Assembly (NCBI GenBank): GCA_963784645.1
Contig: CAWARY010000002.1
Span: 558,001 to 622,000, forward strand
DNA from: JBBRVW01 sp963784645
Lineage (GTDB): Bacteria; Actinomycetota; Actinomycetes; JACCUZ01
Length of the DNA: 64,000 nucleotides
Direction: 5' to 3'
In this document: piece by piece, positions 24,618 to 33,389 of the stretch
Numbering within the stretch: the stretch's first letter is position 1
How the letters are laid out: every line of letters begins with the position of its first letter
The notes under the pieces: generated by a model
Told to the model about the DNA's origin: nothing
Database searches by the model: none
The model's input: the letters and a program-made list of their open reading frames with translations, nothing else
Position numbers and translations under genes: made by a program

Positions 24618-25874
24618 ATGAGCCCCACGCCGGACCGCACCGCCCCGCTGCCCGCCCCCGGGCACATGGGCGTCGACTACGAGCAACGGGTCGACTTCGA
24701 GCGGCTGCGGCAGTACCGCATCGGCCGCGCGAAGGCGGCGCTCGAGGGCAGCGAGTGCGGGGCGTTCCTGCTCTTCGACTTCTACAACATCCGCTACACC
24801 ACGCAGACCTGGATCGGCGGCGCCCTCGGCGACAAGATGATCCGGTACGCCCTGCTGGCCCGTGGCAAGGACCCGGTGCTGTGGGACTTCGGGTCCGCGG
24901 TGAAGCACCACAAGAAGTACTCGCCGTGGGTGCCGACGGAGAACTACAAGGCCGGCTTCCTCGGCTTCCGCGGCGCGGTCGCGCCCTCGGTCGGGCTGAT
25001 GGCCGACGCCGTCGCCGAGATCAAGTCGATGCTCGTCGAGGCCGGCGTCGCCGACCTGCCGGTCGCGGTCGACATCGTCGAGCCACCGTTCCTGTTCGAG
25101 ATGCAGCGGCAGGGCCTCACCGTCGTCGACGCCCAGCAGCTGATGCTCGACGCGCGCAGCATCAAGTCGAGCGACGAGATCATGCTGCTCAACCAGGCCG
25201 CAGCGATGGTCGACGGCGTGTACCAGGACATCGTCGAGATGCTGAAGCCCGGCATCCGCGAGAACGAGATCGTCGCGCACGTCAACAAGCGGCTCTACGA
25301 GATGGGCTCGGACCAGGTCGAGGCCGTCAACGCCATCTCCGGGGAGCGCTGCAACCCGCACCCGCACAACTTCACCGACCGGCTGATCCGCCCGGGCGAC
25401 CAGGCGTTCTTCGACATCATCCACTCGTTCAACGGCTACCGGACCTGCTACTACCGCACCTTCGCGGTCGGCAGCGCGACCCAGTCGCAGCGCGACGCGT
25501 ACAAGCAGGCCCGGGACTGGATGGACGGCGGCCTGGCCGGCATCCGGGCCGGCGTCGGCTCCGACGAGATCGCCGCGCTCCTGCCCAGGGCCGAGGACTT
25601 CGGGTTCGGCAGCGAGATGGAGGCCTTCGGGCTGCAGTTCGCCCACGGCCTCGGGCTCGGCCTGCACGAGCGGCCGATCATCTCGCGCCTCAACTCGATG
25701 AAGGAGCCGGTGGAGATCGAGGCCGGCATGGTCTTCGCGCTGGAGACCTACTGCCCGGCCGGCGACGGCTTCTCGGCCGCCCGGATCGAGGAGGAGGTCG
25801 TCGTCACCGAGGACGGCCCGCGCATCCTCACGCTGTACCCGGCCCAGGACCTGGTCGTGACCAACCCGTTCTGA
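24618..25874 (+). CDS. M24-family (Xaa-Pro peptidase/creatinase-like) protein with one altered metal ligand
   Basis: The 418-residue protein has the two-domain creatinase/aminopeptidase P layout. The M24 ligands are Asp266 (FFDIIHSF), a Cys at 277 where the second Asp is expected (GYRTCYYRTF), His343 (FAHGLGLG), Glu376 (ALETYC) and Glu391 or 392 (ARIEEEVV). Only one position deviates, so it could bind a single metal or use another nearby residue. The phrase NPHPHNFTDRLIRPG is distinctive of one subgroup in which non-peptidase activities are possible. It lies 10 bases after the dehydrogenase gene, in the LacI-operator operon. It probably hydrolyses an amide- or C-N-type bond. Confidence 0.8.
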   Translation: MSPTPDRTAPLPAPGHMGVDYEQRVDFERLRQYRIGRAKAALEGSECGAFLLFDFYNIRYTTQTWIGGALGDKMIRYALLARGKDPVLWDFGSAVKHHKKYSPWVPTENYKAGFLGFRGAVAPSVGLMADAVAEIKSMLVEAGVADLPVAVDIVEPPFLFEMQRQGLTVVDAQQLMLDARSIKSSDEIMLLNQAAAMVDGVYQDIVEMLKPGIRENEIVAHVNKRLYEMGSDQVEAVNAISGERCNPHPHNFTDRLIRPGDQAFFDIIHSFNGYRTCYYRTFAVGSATQSQRDAYKQARDWMDGGLAGIRAGVGSDEIAALLPRAEDFGFGSEMEAFGLQFAHGLGLGLHERPIISRLNSMKEPVEIEAGMVFALETYCPAGDGFSAARIEEEVVVTEDGPRILTLYPAQDLVVTNPF

Positions 25875-25965
25875 TCCTTCCCTCTATCCCAGCCATCCCT
25901 TTCGTGACGTAAGAGACCCCACCACGCCCTGGCGATGAGCGCCGCGGCCAGCGAGGATGCGTGAC

Positions 25966-27417
25966 ATGACTGCAGACGTGCTCAGCAAGGTCCCCACTGA
26001 CCTCTTCATCGGCGGGACGTGGCGTGCGGCCTCCGAGGGCGGCCGCTTCGACGTCACCGACCCGGCCACCGGCGAGGTCATCGCCCAGGTCTCCGACGGG
26101 TCCAAGGACGACGGGCTGGCCGCCGTCGACGCGGCGGCCGCGGCGCTGCCCGGCTGGGCCGCGACCCCGCCCCGCCAGCGCGCCGAGATCCTGCGCAAGG
26201 CGTGGCAGCTGATGACCGACCGCGCCGACGAGATCGCGACGCTCATCTCGCTGGAGAACGGCAAGGCGCTGGTCGACGCCAAGGGCGAGGCGACCTACGC
26301 CGCCGAGTTCTTCCGCTGGTACGCCGAGGAGACCGTGCGGATGGACGGCATGGTGACCACCGCACCGTCCGGAGCGAACCGGATCATGGTCGTGCACCAG
26401 CCGGTCGGGGTCTGCGTGCTGGTGACGCCGTGGAACTTCCCGGCCGCGATGGCGACCCGGAAGATGGGGCCGGCGCTGGGCGCCGGCTGCACGGTGGTCC
26501 TCAAGCCGGCGTCGGACACCCCGCTCACCGCGCTGCTGATGGCCCAGATCCTCGACGACGCCGGCGTCCCTGCCGGGGTCGTGAACGTGGTGCCGGCCCG
26601 CCGCTCCGGCGAGGTCGTGGCCGCGATGGTCAACGACGACCGGGTCCGCAAGCTGTCGTTCACCGGCTCCACCGAGGTCGGCCGGACCCTGCTCAAGCTG
26701 GCCGCCGACACGGTCGTCAACTCCTCGATGGAGCTCGGCGGCAACGCGCCGTTCCTGGTGTTCGCCGATGCCGACCTGGACGCCGCGCTCGAGGGCGCGA
26801 TGATCGCCAAGATGCGCAACGGCGGCGAGGCGTGCACGGCCGCCAACCGGTTCTACGTCGAGGAGTCGGTCGCCGAGGAGTTCTCGGCCAGGCTCGCCGA
26901 GAAGATGGGCGCGCTGAAGGTCGGGCCCGGCACCGCTGACGGCACCCAGGTCGGGCCCCTGGTCAACGACGCCGCCGTCGAGAAGTGCGACGAGCTGGTG
27001 ACTGCGGCGCTCGCGGCCGGCGCCCGCGCGCTGATCGGTGGGACGGTGCCGGACCGCACCGGCTGCTACTACGACCCCACCGTGCTGGTCGACGTGCCGG
27101 CCGACGCGGCGATCCTGCGCGAGGAGATCTTCGGCCCGGTCGCGCCGATCGTCACCTTCACCGACGAGGCCGACGCCGTCCGGTACGCCAACGACACGGA
27201 GTACGGCCTGGTCTCCTACGTCTACACCGGCGACCTGGCCCGCGGGCTGCGGGTCAGCGAGGCGCTGGAGACCGGCATGGTCGGGCTCAACCGCGGCCTG
27301 GTCTCCGACCCGGCGGCGCCCTTCGGCGGGGTCAAGCAGTCCGGCATCGGCCGCGAGGGCGGCCACGAGGGCCTGCTCGACTACACCGAGTCGAAGTACA
27401 TCGCCGTCGCCTGGTAG
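25966..27417 (+). CDS. NAD(P)-dependent aldehyde dehydrogenase, succinate-semialdehyde dehydrogenase-like
   Basis: The 483-residue enzyme has all ALDH landmarks: Asn157 (PWNFP), Lys180 (VLKPAS), FTGSTEVG near residue 232, Glu256 (MELGGN) and the catalytic Cys290 (GGEACTAANRF). The whole fits the GabD-like subgroup (ENGKAL, PFGGVKQSGIGREGG). It oxidises a semialdehyde to its acid. ATG 25966 is preferred to 25957 because GAGG ends nine bases before it. It follows the M24 gene after 91 bases and is the last gene before an inverted repeat. Its product could feed the TCA cycle. Exact aldehyde unknown. Confidence 0.9.
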   Translation: MTADVLSKVPTDLFIGGTWRAASEGGRFDVTDPATGEVIAQVSDGSKDDGLAAVDAAAAALPGWAATPPRQRAEILRKAWQLMTDRADEIATLISLENGKALVDAKGEATYAAEFFRWYAEETVRMDGMVTTAPSGANRIMVVHQPVGVCVLVTPWNFPAAMATRKMGPALGAGCTVVLKPASDTPLTALLMAQILDDAGVPAGVVNVVPARRSGEVVAAMVNDDRVRKLSFTGSTEVGRTLLKLAADTVVNSSMELGGNAPFLVFADADLDAALEGAMIAKMRNGGEACTAANRFYVEESVAEEFSARLAEKMGALKVGPGTADGTQVGPLVNDAAVEKCDELVTAALAAGARALIGGTVPDRTGCYYDPTVLVDVPADAAILREEIFGPVAPIVTFTDEADAVRYANDTEYGLVSYVYTGDLARGLRVSEALETGMVGLNRGLVSDPAAPFGGVKQSGIGREGGHEGLLDYTESKYIAVAW

Positions 27418-27440
27418 CCGCCGCCACACCTCCCGTCACC

Positions 27441-27482
27441 TGTCAGCCGCTGGGCGCCGTATCGGGCGTCCTGCGGCTGACA
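27441..27482. repeat. 42-bp dispersed inverted repeat, copy A
   Basis: Ends TGTCAGCC...GGCTGACA with a central CCGTAT, flanked by ACC on the left and ACT on the right. Copies B, C and D at 35840, 36346 and 39854 share the ends and length. It follows the aldehyde dehydrogenase gene by 24 bases and may end that transcript. Confidence 0.75.
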
Positions 27483-27508
27483 ACTGCGGGTGGTGGCCGG
27501 ACGCTGCT

Positions 27509-27536
27509 ATGGTCATTGGGCTAGCCCATTGACCAT
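27509..27536. promoter_or_regulatory. 28-bp palindrome, probable GntR operator
   Basis: The arms GGTCATTGGGCTA and its complement (GGTCAATGGGCTA) differ at one base, giving a near-perfect palindrome centred at 27522.5. It ends 11 bases before the GTG start of the M20 peptidase, close to its GGAGG. The operon's own GntR/FCD regulator is the most likely ligand, so binding would block transcription of the operon. Confidence 0.7.
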
Positions 27537-27547
27537 TCGGAGGCCCT

Positions 27548-28813
27548 GTGCTGGACGGCGAGAAGCTCGACTCCGCCGTTGCGGCCGCAGCCGAGGACGC
27601 CTTCGGCTTCCTGGAGCGGCTGGTCGCGCAGCCGAGCACCGTCGGCCACGAGGAAGGTGCTCTCACCGTCTTCGCCGACGAGCTGACCGACCTCGGCTTC
27701 GCCGTCCGCTGGCTCGACCTGCCGGCGGACATCGCGGACGACCCGCGGGCCGGCGTCCCGCAGCCGACCTCCGGCCGCCGGGTCCAGGTCGTGGGCGACC
27801 TCGGGCCGGCAGCGGGTCGTTCGCTGCTCCTCAACGGCCACATCGACGTCGTCCCGGCCGACTCACCCGACCGTTGGACCTCGCCGCCGTTCGTGCCGCG
27901 CCGGCACGGCTCCCGCCTGTACGGGCGGGGTGCCGGCGACATGAAGGCCGGCTTCGCCATGGGCGTCCTCGCCCTGCGGGCGCTGCTGGCCGTCGACCCC
28001 GAGGCGGTCGCGGGGCCGCTGTCCTTCCTCGCCGCCATCGAGGAGGAGTGCACCGGCAACGGCACCCTGGCGGCAGCCCGGGACGGCGTGCTGGCCGACG
28101 CCGTGGTGCTGCTGGAGCCGACCGGGCTCGACCTGCTGCTGGGCGGGGTAGGGATCCTCTGGTGCGACATCGAGGTCGACGGCGTCTCCGCGCACGCCGA
28201 GGCGGCCCACCAGGCGATCAACCCGGTGGACCTCGTCTTCCGGCTGGTGACCGGGCTGCGCGGCTGGGCCGAAGGGCTGGCCGTGAGCCACCCGGACCCG
28301 GCATTGGCCGAGATCTCCAGCCCGTACAACCTCAACGTCGGCCAGGTCGCCGCCGGTGACTGGCCCTCGAGCGTCCCCACCTCCGCGCGCGTGCGGCTGC
28401 GGATCGGCTACCCCCGCGCCTGGACGCCGGACGACGCCGAGCGCGAGGTGCGCCTCGCGGTCGAGGAGCTCGCGACGCGCGACGGCGGGTTCCCCTCCGC
28501 ACCGCGGCTGCGGCTGAGCGGCTTCCGCGCGCCCGGCTACCACCTCGACCCCGGGCACCCCCTGGTACGGGCCATGTCGGCCGCGCACCGTGACGCGCAC
28601 GGCGTCGAGCCCGCGGCCTACTCCCTCGGCAGCACCACCGACGCCCGCACGTACCTGAACCACTTCGGCGTGCCGGCGCTCTGCTACGGACCGGCCGCCA
28701 CCGACATCCACGGGGTCGACGAGTGGGTCGACCTCGACAGCGTCGTCGCCGGCGCGCGGACCCTCGCCCGGTTCGTCGACCAGTGGTACCGGCCGGGGCA
28801 GGTGGGCCCGTGA
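27548..28813 (+). CDS. M20-family metallopeptidase/deacylase (ArgE/DapE/CPG2 type)
   Basis: The 421-residue enzyme has the full M20 dinuclear zinc set: His98 and Asp100 (NGHIDVVP), Asp131 (GAGDMKAG) and Glu165/166 (AAIEEECTG), with an intact dimerisation domain. It would hydrolyse an N-acyl amino acid, a dipeptide or a carboxypeptidase substrate in the cytoplasm. It starts at GTG 27548 after a CGGAGG site. It overlaps the GntR gene (stop-start GTGA) and is followed by an oligopeptide-type ABC importer, so it probably processes what that importer brings in. Operator-controlled by the 28-bp palindrome directly upstream. Confidence 0.88.
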   Translation: MLDGEKLDSAVAAAAEDAFGFLERLVAQPSTVGHEEGALTVFADELTDLGFAVRWLDLPADIADDPRAGVPQPTSGRRVQVVGDLGPAAGRSLLLNGHIDVVPADSPDRWTSPPFVPRRHGSRLYGRGAGDMKAGFAMGVLALRALLAVDPEAVAGPLSFLAAIEEECTGNGTLAAARDGVLADAVVLLEPTGLDLLLGGVGILWCDIEVDGVSAHAEAAHQAINPVDLVFRLVTGLRGWAEGLAVSHPDPALAEISSPYNLNVGQVAAGDWPSSVPTSARVRLRIGYPRAWTPDDAEREVRLAVEELATRDGGFPSAPRLRLSGFRAPGYHLDPGHPLVRAMSAAHRDAHGVEPAAYSLGSTTDARTYLNHFGVPALCYGPAATDIHGVDEWVDLDSVVAGARTLARFVDQWYRPGQVGP

Positions 28814-29598
28814 GCGGCCCCGGCGCCCTGGACCTGGACATGTTCGGCGAGCTGGACCGCAACGCCGCGACGCCGCTCGGCGACCGGCTCGTCACCCGCA
28901 ACGTCGCCGACCAGATCGTCGACCGCCTCGTGACGGCCGTCGCCCTCGGCGTCTACGTGCCCGGTCAGCGGCTGCCGGCCGAGCGCGACCTCGCCGAGAT
29001 GCTCGGCGTCTCGCGCACCGGGGTCCGGGAGGCCCTGCACCGGTTGGCCGAGGCGGGCTACACCGAGGTGCGCCGCGGCCGGCACGGCGGCTCCTTCGTC
29101 CTCTCCGGTTGGGGACCGGGGTCCGCCGAGATGGTCGGCCGTCACCTGCTACCCAACTGGGACCGGTTCGAGGCCCTGTTCGACGCCCGCCGACTGATCG
29201 AGCCGATGATCGCCCGCACCGCAGCGGAGCGGCGGACCAAGGCCGACGTCCGCGATATCCGCTCGGCGCTCGCGCAGTACAGCGGGGCAGGCGACCGCGA
29301 GGGATCGCGCCGGGCCGACGAGCTGTTCCACCGCTCGGTGGCCGCCGCCACCCACAACCCGGTCCTGGTGGGGCTGTCCACCCAGATCCGGTCCCGCGTC
29401 AGCCTGAACCTCGGCGCCGAGCCGTACACGGCGCGGATCCGGGACAAGGCGGCCCACCAGCACGAGGAGCTCGCCGGGGCCATCGAGGCCCGCGACGCCG
29501 AGCGGGCGGCGGTGATCGCCGGCGAGCACTTCGTGCTCACCGAGCGGATGATCCGCGACCTCGTGCGCCGGGTGCGCAAGGAGGGTGGCGAGCCGTGA
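28810..29598 (+). CDS. GntR-family regulator, FadR/FCD subfamily
   Basis: The 262-residue protein has the winged helix-turn-helix of FCD regulators (PAERDLAEMLGVSRTGVREAL, read in parts: residues ~56-76) and a C-terminal FCD helical effector domain with metal-type His residues (ADELFHRSV, HQHEELAGAI). The start GTG 28810 overlaps the M20 stop, and its own stop overlaps the next permease start. It is thus embedded inside the operon it likely represses through the 28-bp palindrome at 27509-27536. Its effector is probably an acidic metabolite of the imported compound. Confidence 0.9.
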   Translation: MSGPGALDLDMFGELDRNAATPLGDRLVTRNVADQIVDRLVTAVALGVYVPGQRLPAERDLAEMLGVSRTGVREALHRLAEAGYTEVRRGRHGGSFVLSGWGPGSAEMVGRHLLPNWDRFEALFDARRLIEPMIARTAAERRTKADVRDIRSALAQYSGAGDREGSRRADELFHRSVAAATHNPVLVGLSTQIRSRVSLNLGAEPYTARIRDKAAHQHEELAGAIEARDAERAAVIAGEHFVLTERMIRDLVRRVRKEGGEP

Positions 29599-30554
29599 GC
29601 GGCCGGACCCGCTTCGTCGTGCGCCGGCTGCTGCTGACGATCCCCACCCTGCTCGCGATGAGCGTCTTCGTCTTCCTCATCATCCGGCTGGTCCCCGGCG
29701 ACCCGGTGCGCACCATGCTCGGCTTCCGCGCCACCGACGCCAACGTCGCCGCGACCCGGACCGAGCTCGGCCTGGACCGCCCACTGCTCAGCCAGTACCT
29801 CAGCTTCCTGGGCGGGCTGCTGCACGGCGACCTCGGCACCGACTTCGTGAGCAAGGCACCGCTGCGCGAGCTGCTGGCGCAGCGGCTGCCGGTGACCCTC
29901 GAGCTGACCTTCCTCGCCATGGGGCTGGCGATCGTCGTCGGCGTCCCGCTCGGCGTCCTGGCCGCGACCGGCGCGCGCTGGGTGCGGCGGCTCACCGACG
30001 GGTTCGTCGTGGCCGGCGTCAGCGTCCCCGACTTCTGGCTGGGGATCATGCTCGTCCTGCTGTTCTCCGGGACGCTCGCCGTGCTCCCGCCGTCGGGCTA
30101 CGTGCCCTTCACCGACGATCCGGTGGGCAACCTGAAGTACCTCACTCTCCCGGTGCTCACCCTCGCGGTGGCCGAGACGGCGTACATCCTGCGCACCACC
30201 CGCGGCGCCATGGAGGCGACGATGGGTCAGCCGTTCGTGACCTTCCTGCGCGCCAAGGGCCTCAGCCACCGGCGGATCGTCTATCGCCACGCCCTGAAGA
30301 ACGCGGCGATCCCGGTCGTCACGGTGATCGGCATCCAGTTCGGTCTGCTGCTCGGCGGGGCGATCGTCATCGAGACGCTCTTCGCGCTCCCGGGCATCGG
30401 GCGCCTGCTCGTGACCGCGATCAACCAGCGGAACTACCCGGTGGTCCAAGCCGGGGTCCTCGTCGTGGCGGCGCTGTTCATTCTGGTGTCGCTGGTGACC
30501 GACCTGATCGTCGGTCTGATCGACTCCCGCGTCGCCGACGGGTCGGGCTCGTGA
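29595..30554 (+). CDS. Oligopeptide/dipeptide-type ABC transporter permease (DppB-like)
   Basis: The 319-residue membrane protein has the DppB pattern: an N-terminal membrane segment (LLLTIPTLLAMSVFVFLIIR), a periplasmic loop with LGLDRPLLSQY, and the cytoplasmic EAA-type loop (FLRAKGLSHRRIVYRHALKN) that contacts the ATPase. About six membrane segments. The start overlaps the GntR stop by four bases. It forms the pore with DppC. The operon context gives the peptide or acyl-amino-acid specificity. Confidence 0.9.
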   Translation: MSGRTRFVVRRLLLTIPTLLAMSVFVFLIIRLVPGDPVRTMLGFRATDANVAATRTELGLDRPLLSQYLSFLGGLLHGDLGTDFVSKAPLRELLAQRLPVTLELTFLAMGLAIVVGVPLGVLAATGARWVRRLTDGFVVAGVSVPDFWLGIMLVLLFSGTLAVLPPSGYVPFTDDPVGNLKYLTLPVLTLAVAETAYILRTTRGAMEATMGQPFVTFLRAKGLSHRRIVYRHALKNAAIPVVTVIGIQFGLLLGGAIVIETLFALPGIGRLLVTAINQRNYPVVQAGVLVVAALFILVSLVTDLIVGLIDSRVADGSGS

Positions 30555-31405
30555 GCGCGGCCGCCGTTCCGGGCGCCCGGAGGCCACGGCGGCGGGTCCG
30601 GCGCGGGCCGGCCACGACCGGAGCGGTAATCCTCGCAGTCCTCGTGCTCGTCGCCCTGCTGGCGCCGCTGATCGCACCGCACGACCCGGAGACGGTGGAT
30701 GCCCAGCGCATCCTGGCCGGCCCCGACGGGTCGCACCTGTTCGGCTCCGACTCCCTCGGGCGGGACGTGTTCAGCCGCGTCGTGTACGCCCTGCGGATCA
30801 GCCTGCTCGTGGCGACCGGCTCGGTGCTGCTCGCGACCGCCGTCGCCGTGCCGCTGGGTGCTGTCGCCGGCTACGTCGGCGGCGTCGTCGACCAGCTGAT
30901 CTCGCGACCCCTCGACATGCTGCTGGTGCTGCCGGCCCTGCTGCTGGCCATCACGCTGATCGCGATCGTCGGACCGGGCAGCACCGTGGCCGCCCTCGCG
31001 ATCGCCTTGATCTACCTGCCGATCCTGGCCCGGGTGATGCGCGGCAGCACGCTGGGCGTCGCGCCCCTCGGCTACGTCGAGGGGGCGAGTGCCCGCGGCG
31101 CCGGGCACCTGCGGGTGCTGGCGGGCCACGTCGTCCCGAACGCGATCGGCCCGGTCCTCGTCCAGGTCTCGATCCTGGCCGGGTTCGCCCTGCAGATCGA
31201 GGCGGCGCTGAGCTTCCTGGGCCTGGGCACCCAGCCCCCCACCCCGTCACTGGGCCTGATGCTCTCGGACGGCCGCGACGTCCTCGTCCAGGCGCCCTGG
31301 GTCGAGGTGTTCCCGGGGCTGACCCTGGCGCTGGCGGTGCTGGGCTTCGTCCTCGTCGGGGACGGGCTGCGCGCCAGGTTCGACCCGAACGGTGTGCTGC
31401 GATGA
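30551..31405 (+). CDS. Oligopeptide/dipeptide-type ABC transporter permease (DppC-like)
   Basis: The 284-residue partner permease has the HLFGSDSLGRDVFSRVVYA segment near residue 58 and the EAA-type cytoplasmic loop (EGASARGAGHLRVLAGHVVPN) near residue 180. Six membrane segments are expected. GTG 30551 overlaps the DppB stop by four bases and the last codons overlap the first ATPase gene (ATGA), so the whole cassette is translationally coupled. Confidence 0.9.
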   Translation: MSAAAVPGARRPRRRVRRGPATTGAVILAVLVLVALLAPLIAPHDPETVDAQRILAGPDGSHLFGSDSLGRDVFSRVVYALRISLLVATGSVLLATAVAVPLGAVAGYVGGVVDQLISRPLDMLLVLPALLLAITLIAIVGPGSTVAALAIALIYLPILARVMRGSTLGVAPLGYVEGASARGAGHLRVLAGHVVPNAIGPVLVQVSILAGFALQIEAALSFLGLGTQPPTPSLGLMLSDGRDVLVQAPWVEVFPGLTLALAVLGFVLVGDGLRARFDPNGVLR

Positions 31406-32388
31406 CCGCGCCGGTTCTCGCAGTGCAGGACCTGCGGGTCGGCTTCGCCACCCCGCAGGGCCTCGTGTCGGCGGTGGACGGCGTCAGCCTGACGGTCGGT
31501 GCCGGCGAGGTGGTGGGGCTGGTCGGCGAGAGCGGCTGCGGGAAGTCGACCCTGGCCAACGCCCTGCTCGGCCTGCTGCCGGCCGCCGCGCAGGTCTCGG
31601 GCGCGGCCCAGCTGGACGGTGCGCAGCTGCTCGGGCTCGAGGAGAGCCGGCTGCGGCGGCTGCGCGGCGACCGCATCTCGATGGTCTTCCAGGACCCCTC
31701 CACCAGCCTCGACCCGACGTTCGCCGTCGGCGAGCAGGTCGCCGAGACGATCCGCGCCCACCGCCGCGTGAGCCGAGCCGACGCGCGGGCGCAGGCCGTC
31801 AAGCTGATGTCCGAGGTCGGCATCCCCGACGCCGCACGGCGCTACGGCGACGCCCCGCACCGCTTCTCCGGGGGAATGCGCCAGCGCATCGTCATCGCCG
31901 CGGCGCTGGCCAACGAGCCGGCGATGCTGATCGCCGACGAGCCGACCACCGCGCTGGACGTCACGATCCAGGCCCAGATCCTCAGCCTCATCGCCGGCCT
32001 GTGCCGCGACCGGGGCACCGCGGTGCTGCTCATCACCCACGACCTGGGCGTCGTCGCGCAGATCTGCGACCGGGTCGGCGTGATGTACGCCGGCCAGCTC
32101 GTCGAGGAGGCGCCGGTCCGCCGGCTGTTCGCGCATGCCCAGCACCCGTACACCCGGGCGCTGCTCGGCGCGCTGCCCACCGCCGACGCGCGACCCGGCG
32201 GGCTGACGGTCATCCCCGGCCAGGTGCCGGACCTGTCCGGCCCGCTGCCCGGCTGCCGCTTCCTCGACCGCTGCCCGCGGGCCCGGCCGGAGTGCCCGAC
32301 CCGGCCGGAGCCGGTGACCGTCGGCGACACCCGGGTCGCGTGCTGGGACGTCAGCGCCCGGCTGGTCCCCGAGGGGAGCCCGCCGTGA
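31402..32388 (+). CDS. Oligopeptide-type ABC transporter ATPase (DppD-like)
   Basis: The 328-residue ATPase has Walker A (GESGCGKST), signature (FSGGMRQRIVIAAAL) and Walker B (LIADEPTTALD). The C-terminal oligo_HPY segment ends with a cysteine-rich motif (CRFLDRCPRARPECP), which in this family can bind an iron-sulfur cluster. ATG 31402 overlaps the DppC stop. It works with the next gene as a heterodimeric ATPase. Confidence 0.92.
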   Translation: MTAPVLAVQDLRVGFATPQGLVSAVDGVSLTVGAGEVVGLVGESGCGKSTLANALLGLLPAAAQVSGAAQLDGAQLLGLEESRLRRLRGDRISMVFQDPSTSLDPTFAVGEQVAETIRAHRRVSRADARAQAVKLMSEVGIPDAARRYGDAPHRFSGGMRQRIVIAAALANEPAMLIADEPTTALDVTIQAQILSLIAGLCRDRGTAVLLITHDLGVVAQICDRVGVMYAGQLVEEAPVRRLFAHAQHPYTRALLGALPTADARPGGLTVIPGQVPDLSGPLPGCRFLDRCPRARPECPTRPEPVTVGDTRVACWDVSARLVPEGSPP

Positions 32389-33371
32389 GCGCCCTCCTTC
32401 AGGTCGAGGGCCTGGTCAAGACGTTCTCGGTGCCGGCCGGCCTGGTGGGACGCCGCTCGGTGTCCGCGGTCGCCGGTGTGTCCCTGCACGTGGACCGCGC
32501 CGAGGTCCTCGGGCTGGTCGGTGAGTCGGGCAGCGGCAAGACCACCCTGGGCAGGTGCGTCCTGGGCATGACACCGGTGAACCGCGGGTCGATCACCTTC
32601 GACGGCGCGGAGGTGACGGCAATGCGCGGGCGGCGCCGGGCGGAGTTCCGCCGCCGGGTGCAGCCGGTGTTCCAGGACCCGTACGCGAGCCTGGACCCCA
32701 GGTGGCGGGTGGGCCGGAGCATCCGTGAGGCGCTCGACGCCCACCGCACCGGCACGCCGGCGAACCGGCACCAGCGGGTGCTCGACCTGCTCGACCGGGT
32801 CGGCCTCTCCCCGTCGTACGCCGAGCGGCTGCCGCGGCAGCTCTCCGGCGGCCAGCGGCAGCGCGTCGGGGTCGCCGCCGCGCTCGCCAGCGGTCCGGAC
32901 CTCATCGTGGCCGACGAGCCGGTCTCCGCGCTCGACGTCAGCGTGCAGGCGCAGGTGCTCAACCTCTTCGCGGACCTGCAGCGCGACCTCGGCGTCGCGG
33001 TGCTGTTCATCGCCCACGACCTGGCAGTGGTCGAGCACCTGAGCCAGCGTGTGGCGGTGATGTACCTGGGCCGGATCGCCGAGGTCGGGGACACGCGGGA
33101 CATCTTCGCCAGCCCCAGCCACCCCTACACACGCGCGCTCGTCGCCGCCATCCCCCACCCCGACCCGGAACACCGGATCGACGTCGTACCTCTGTCCGGG
33201 GAGATCCCGAGCCCGCTCGACCCGCCGGCCGGCTGCCGCTTCCACCCCCGGTGCCCGCTGGTCACCGACACCTGCCACACCGTCCGACCGGACCTCGAGC
33301 CGGTCAGCAGCACTCAGCAGGCTGCCTGCCTGGTGACCGCCCCGCCCACGCCCGCCCACGCCCAGCACTAG
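32385..33371 (+). CDS. Oligopeptide-type ABC transporter ATPase (DppF-like)
   Basis: The 328-residue second ATPase has Walker A (GESGSGKTT), signature (LSGGQRQRVGVAAAL), Walker B (LIVADEPVSALD) and an HPY-type C-terminus with CRFHPRCPLVTDTC. GTG 32385 overlaps the preceding stop by four bases. It completes the import ATPase pair. Its stop lies 18 bases before the next hydrolase gene. Confidence 0.92.
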   Translation: MSALLQVEGLVKTFSVPAGLVGRRSVSAVAGVSLHVDRAEVLGLVGESGSGKTTLGRCVLGMTPVNRGSITFDGAEVTAMRGRRRAEFRRRVQPVFQDPYASLDPRWRVGRSIREALDAHRTGTPANRHQRVLDLLDRVGLSPSYAERLPRQLSGGQRQRVGVAAALASGPDLIVADEPVSALDVSVQAQVLNLFADLQRDLGVAVLFIAHDLAVVEHLSQRVAVMYLGRIAEVGDTRDIFASPSHPYTRALVAAIPHPDPEHRIDVVPLSGEIPSPLDPPAGCRFHPRCPLVTDTCHTVRPDLEPVSSTQQAACLVTAPPTPAHAQH

Positions 33372-33389
33372 CCCACGAGGAGTCCACCG

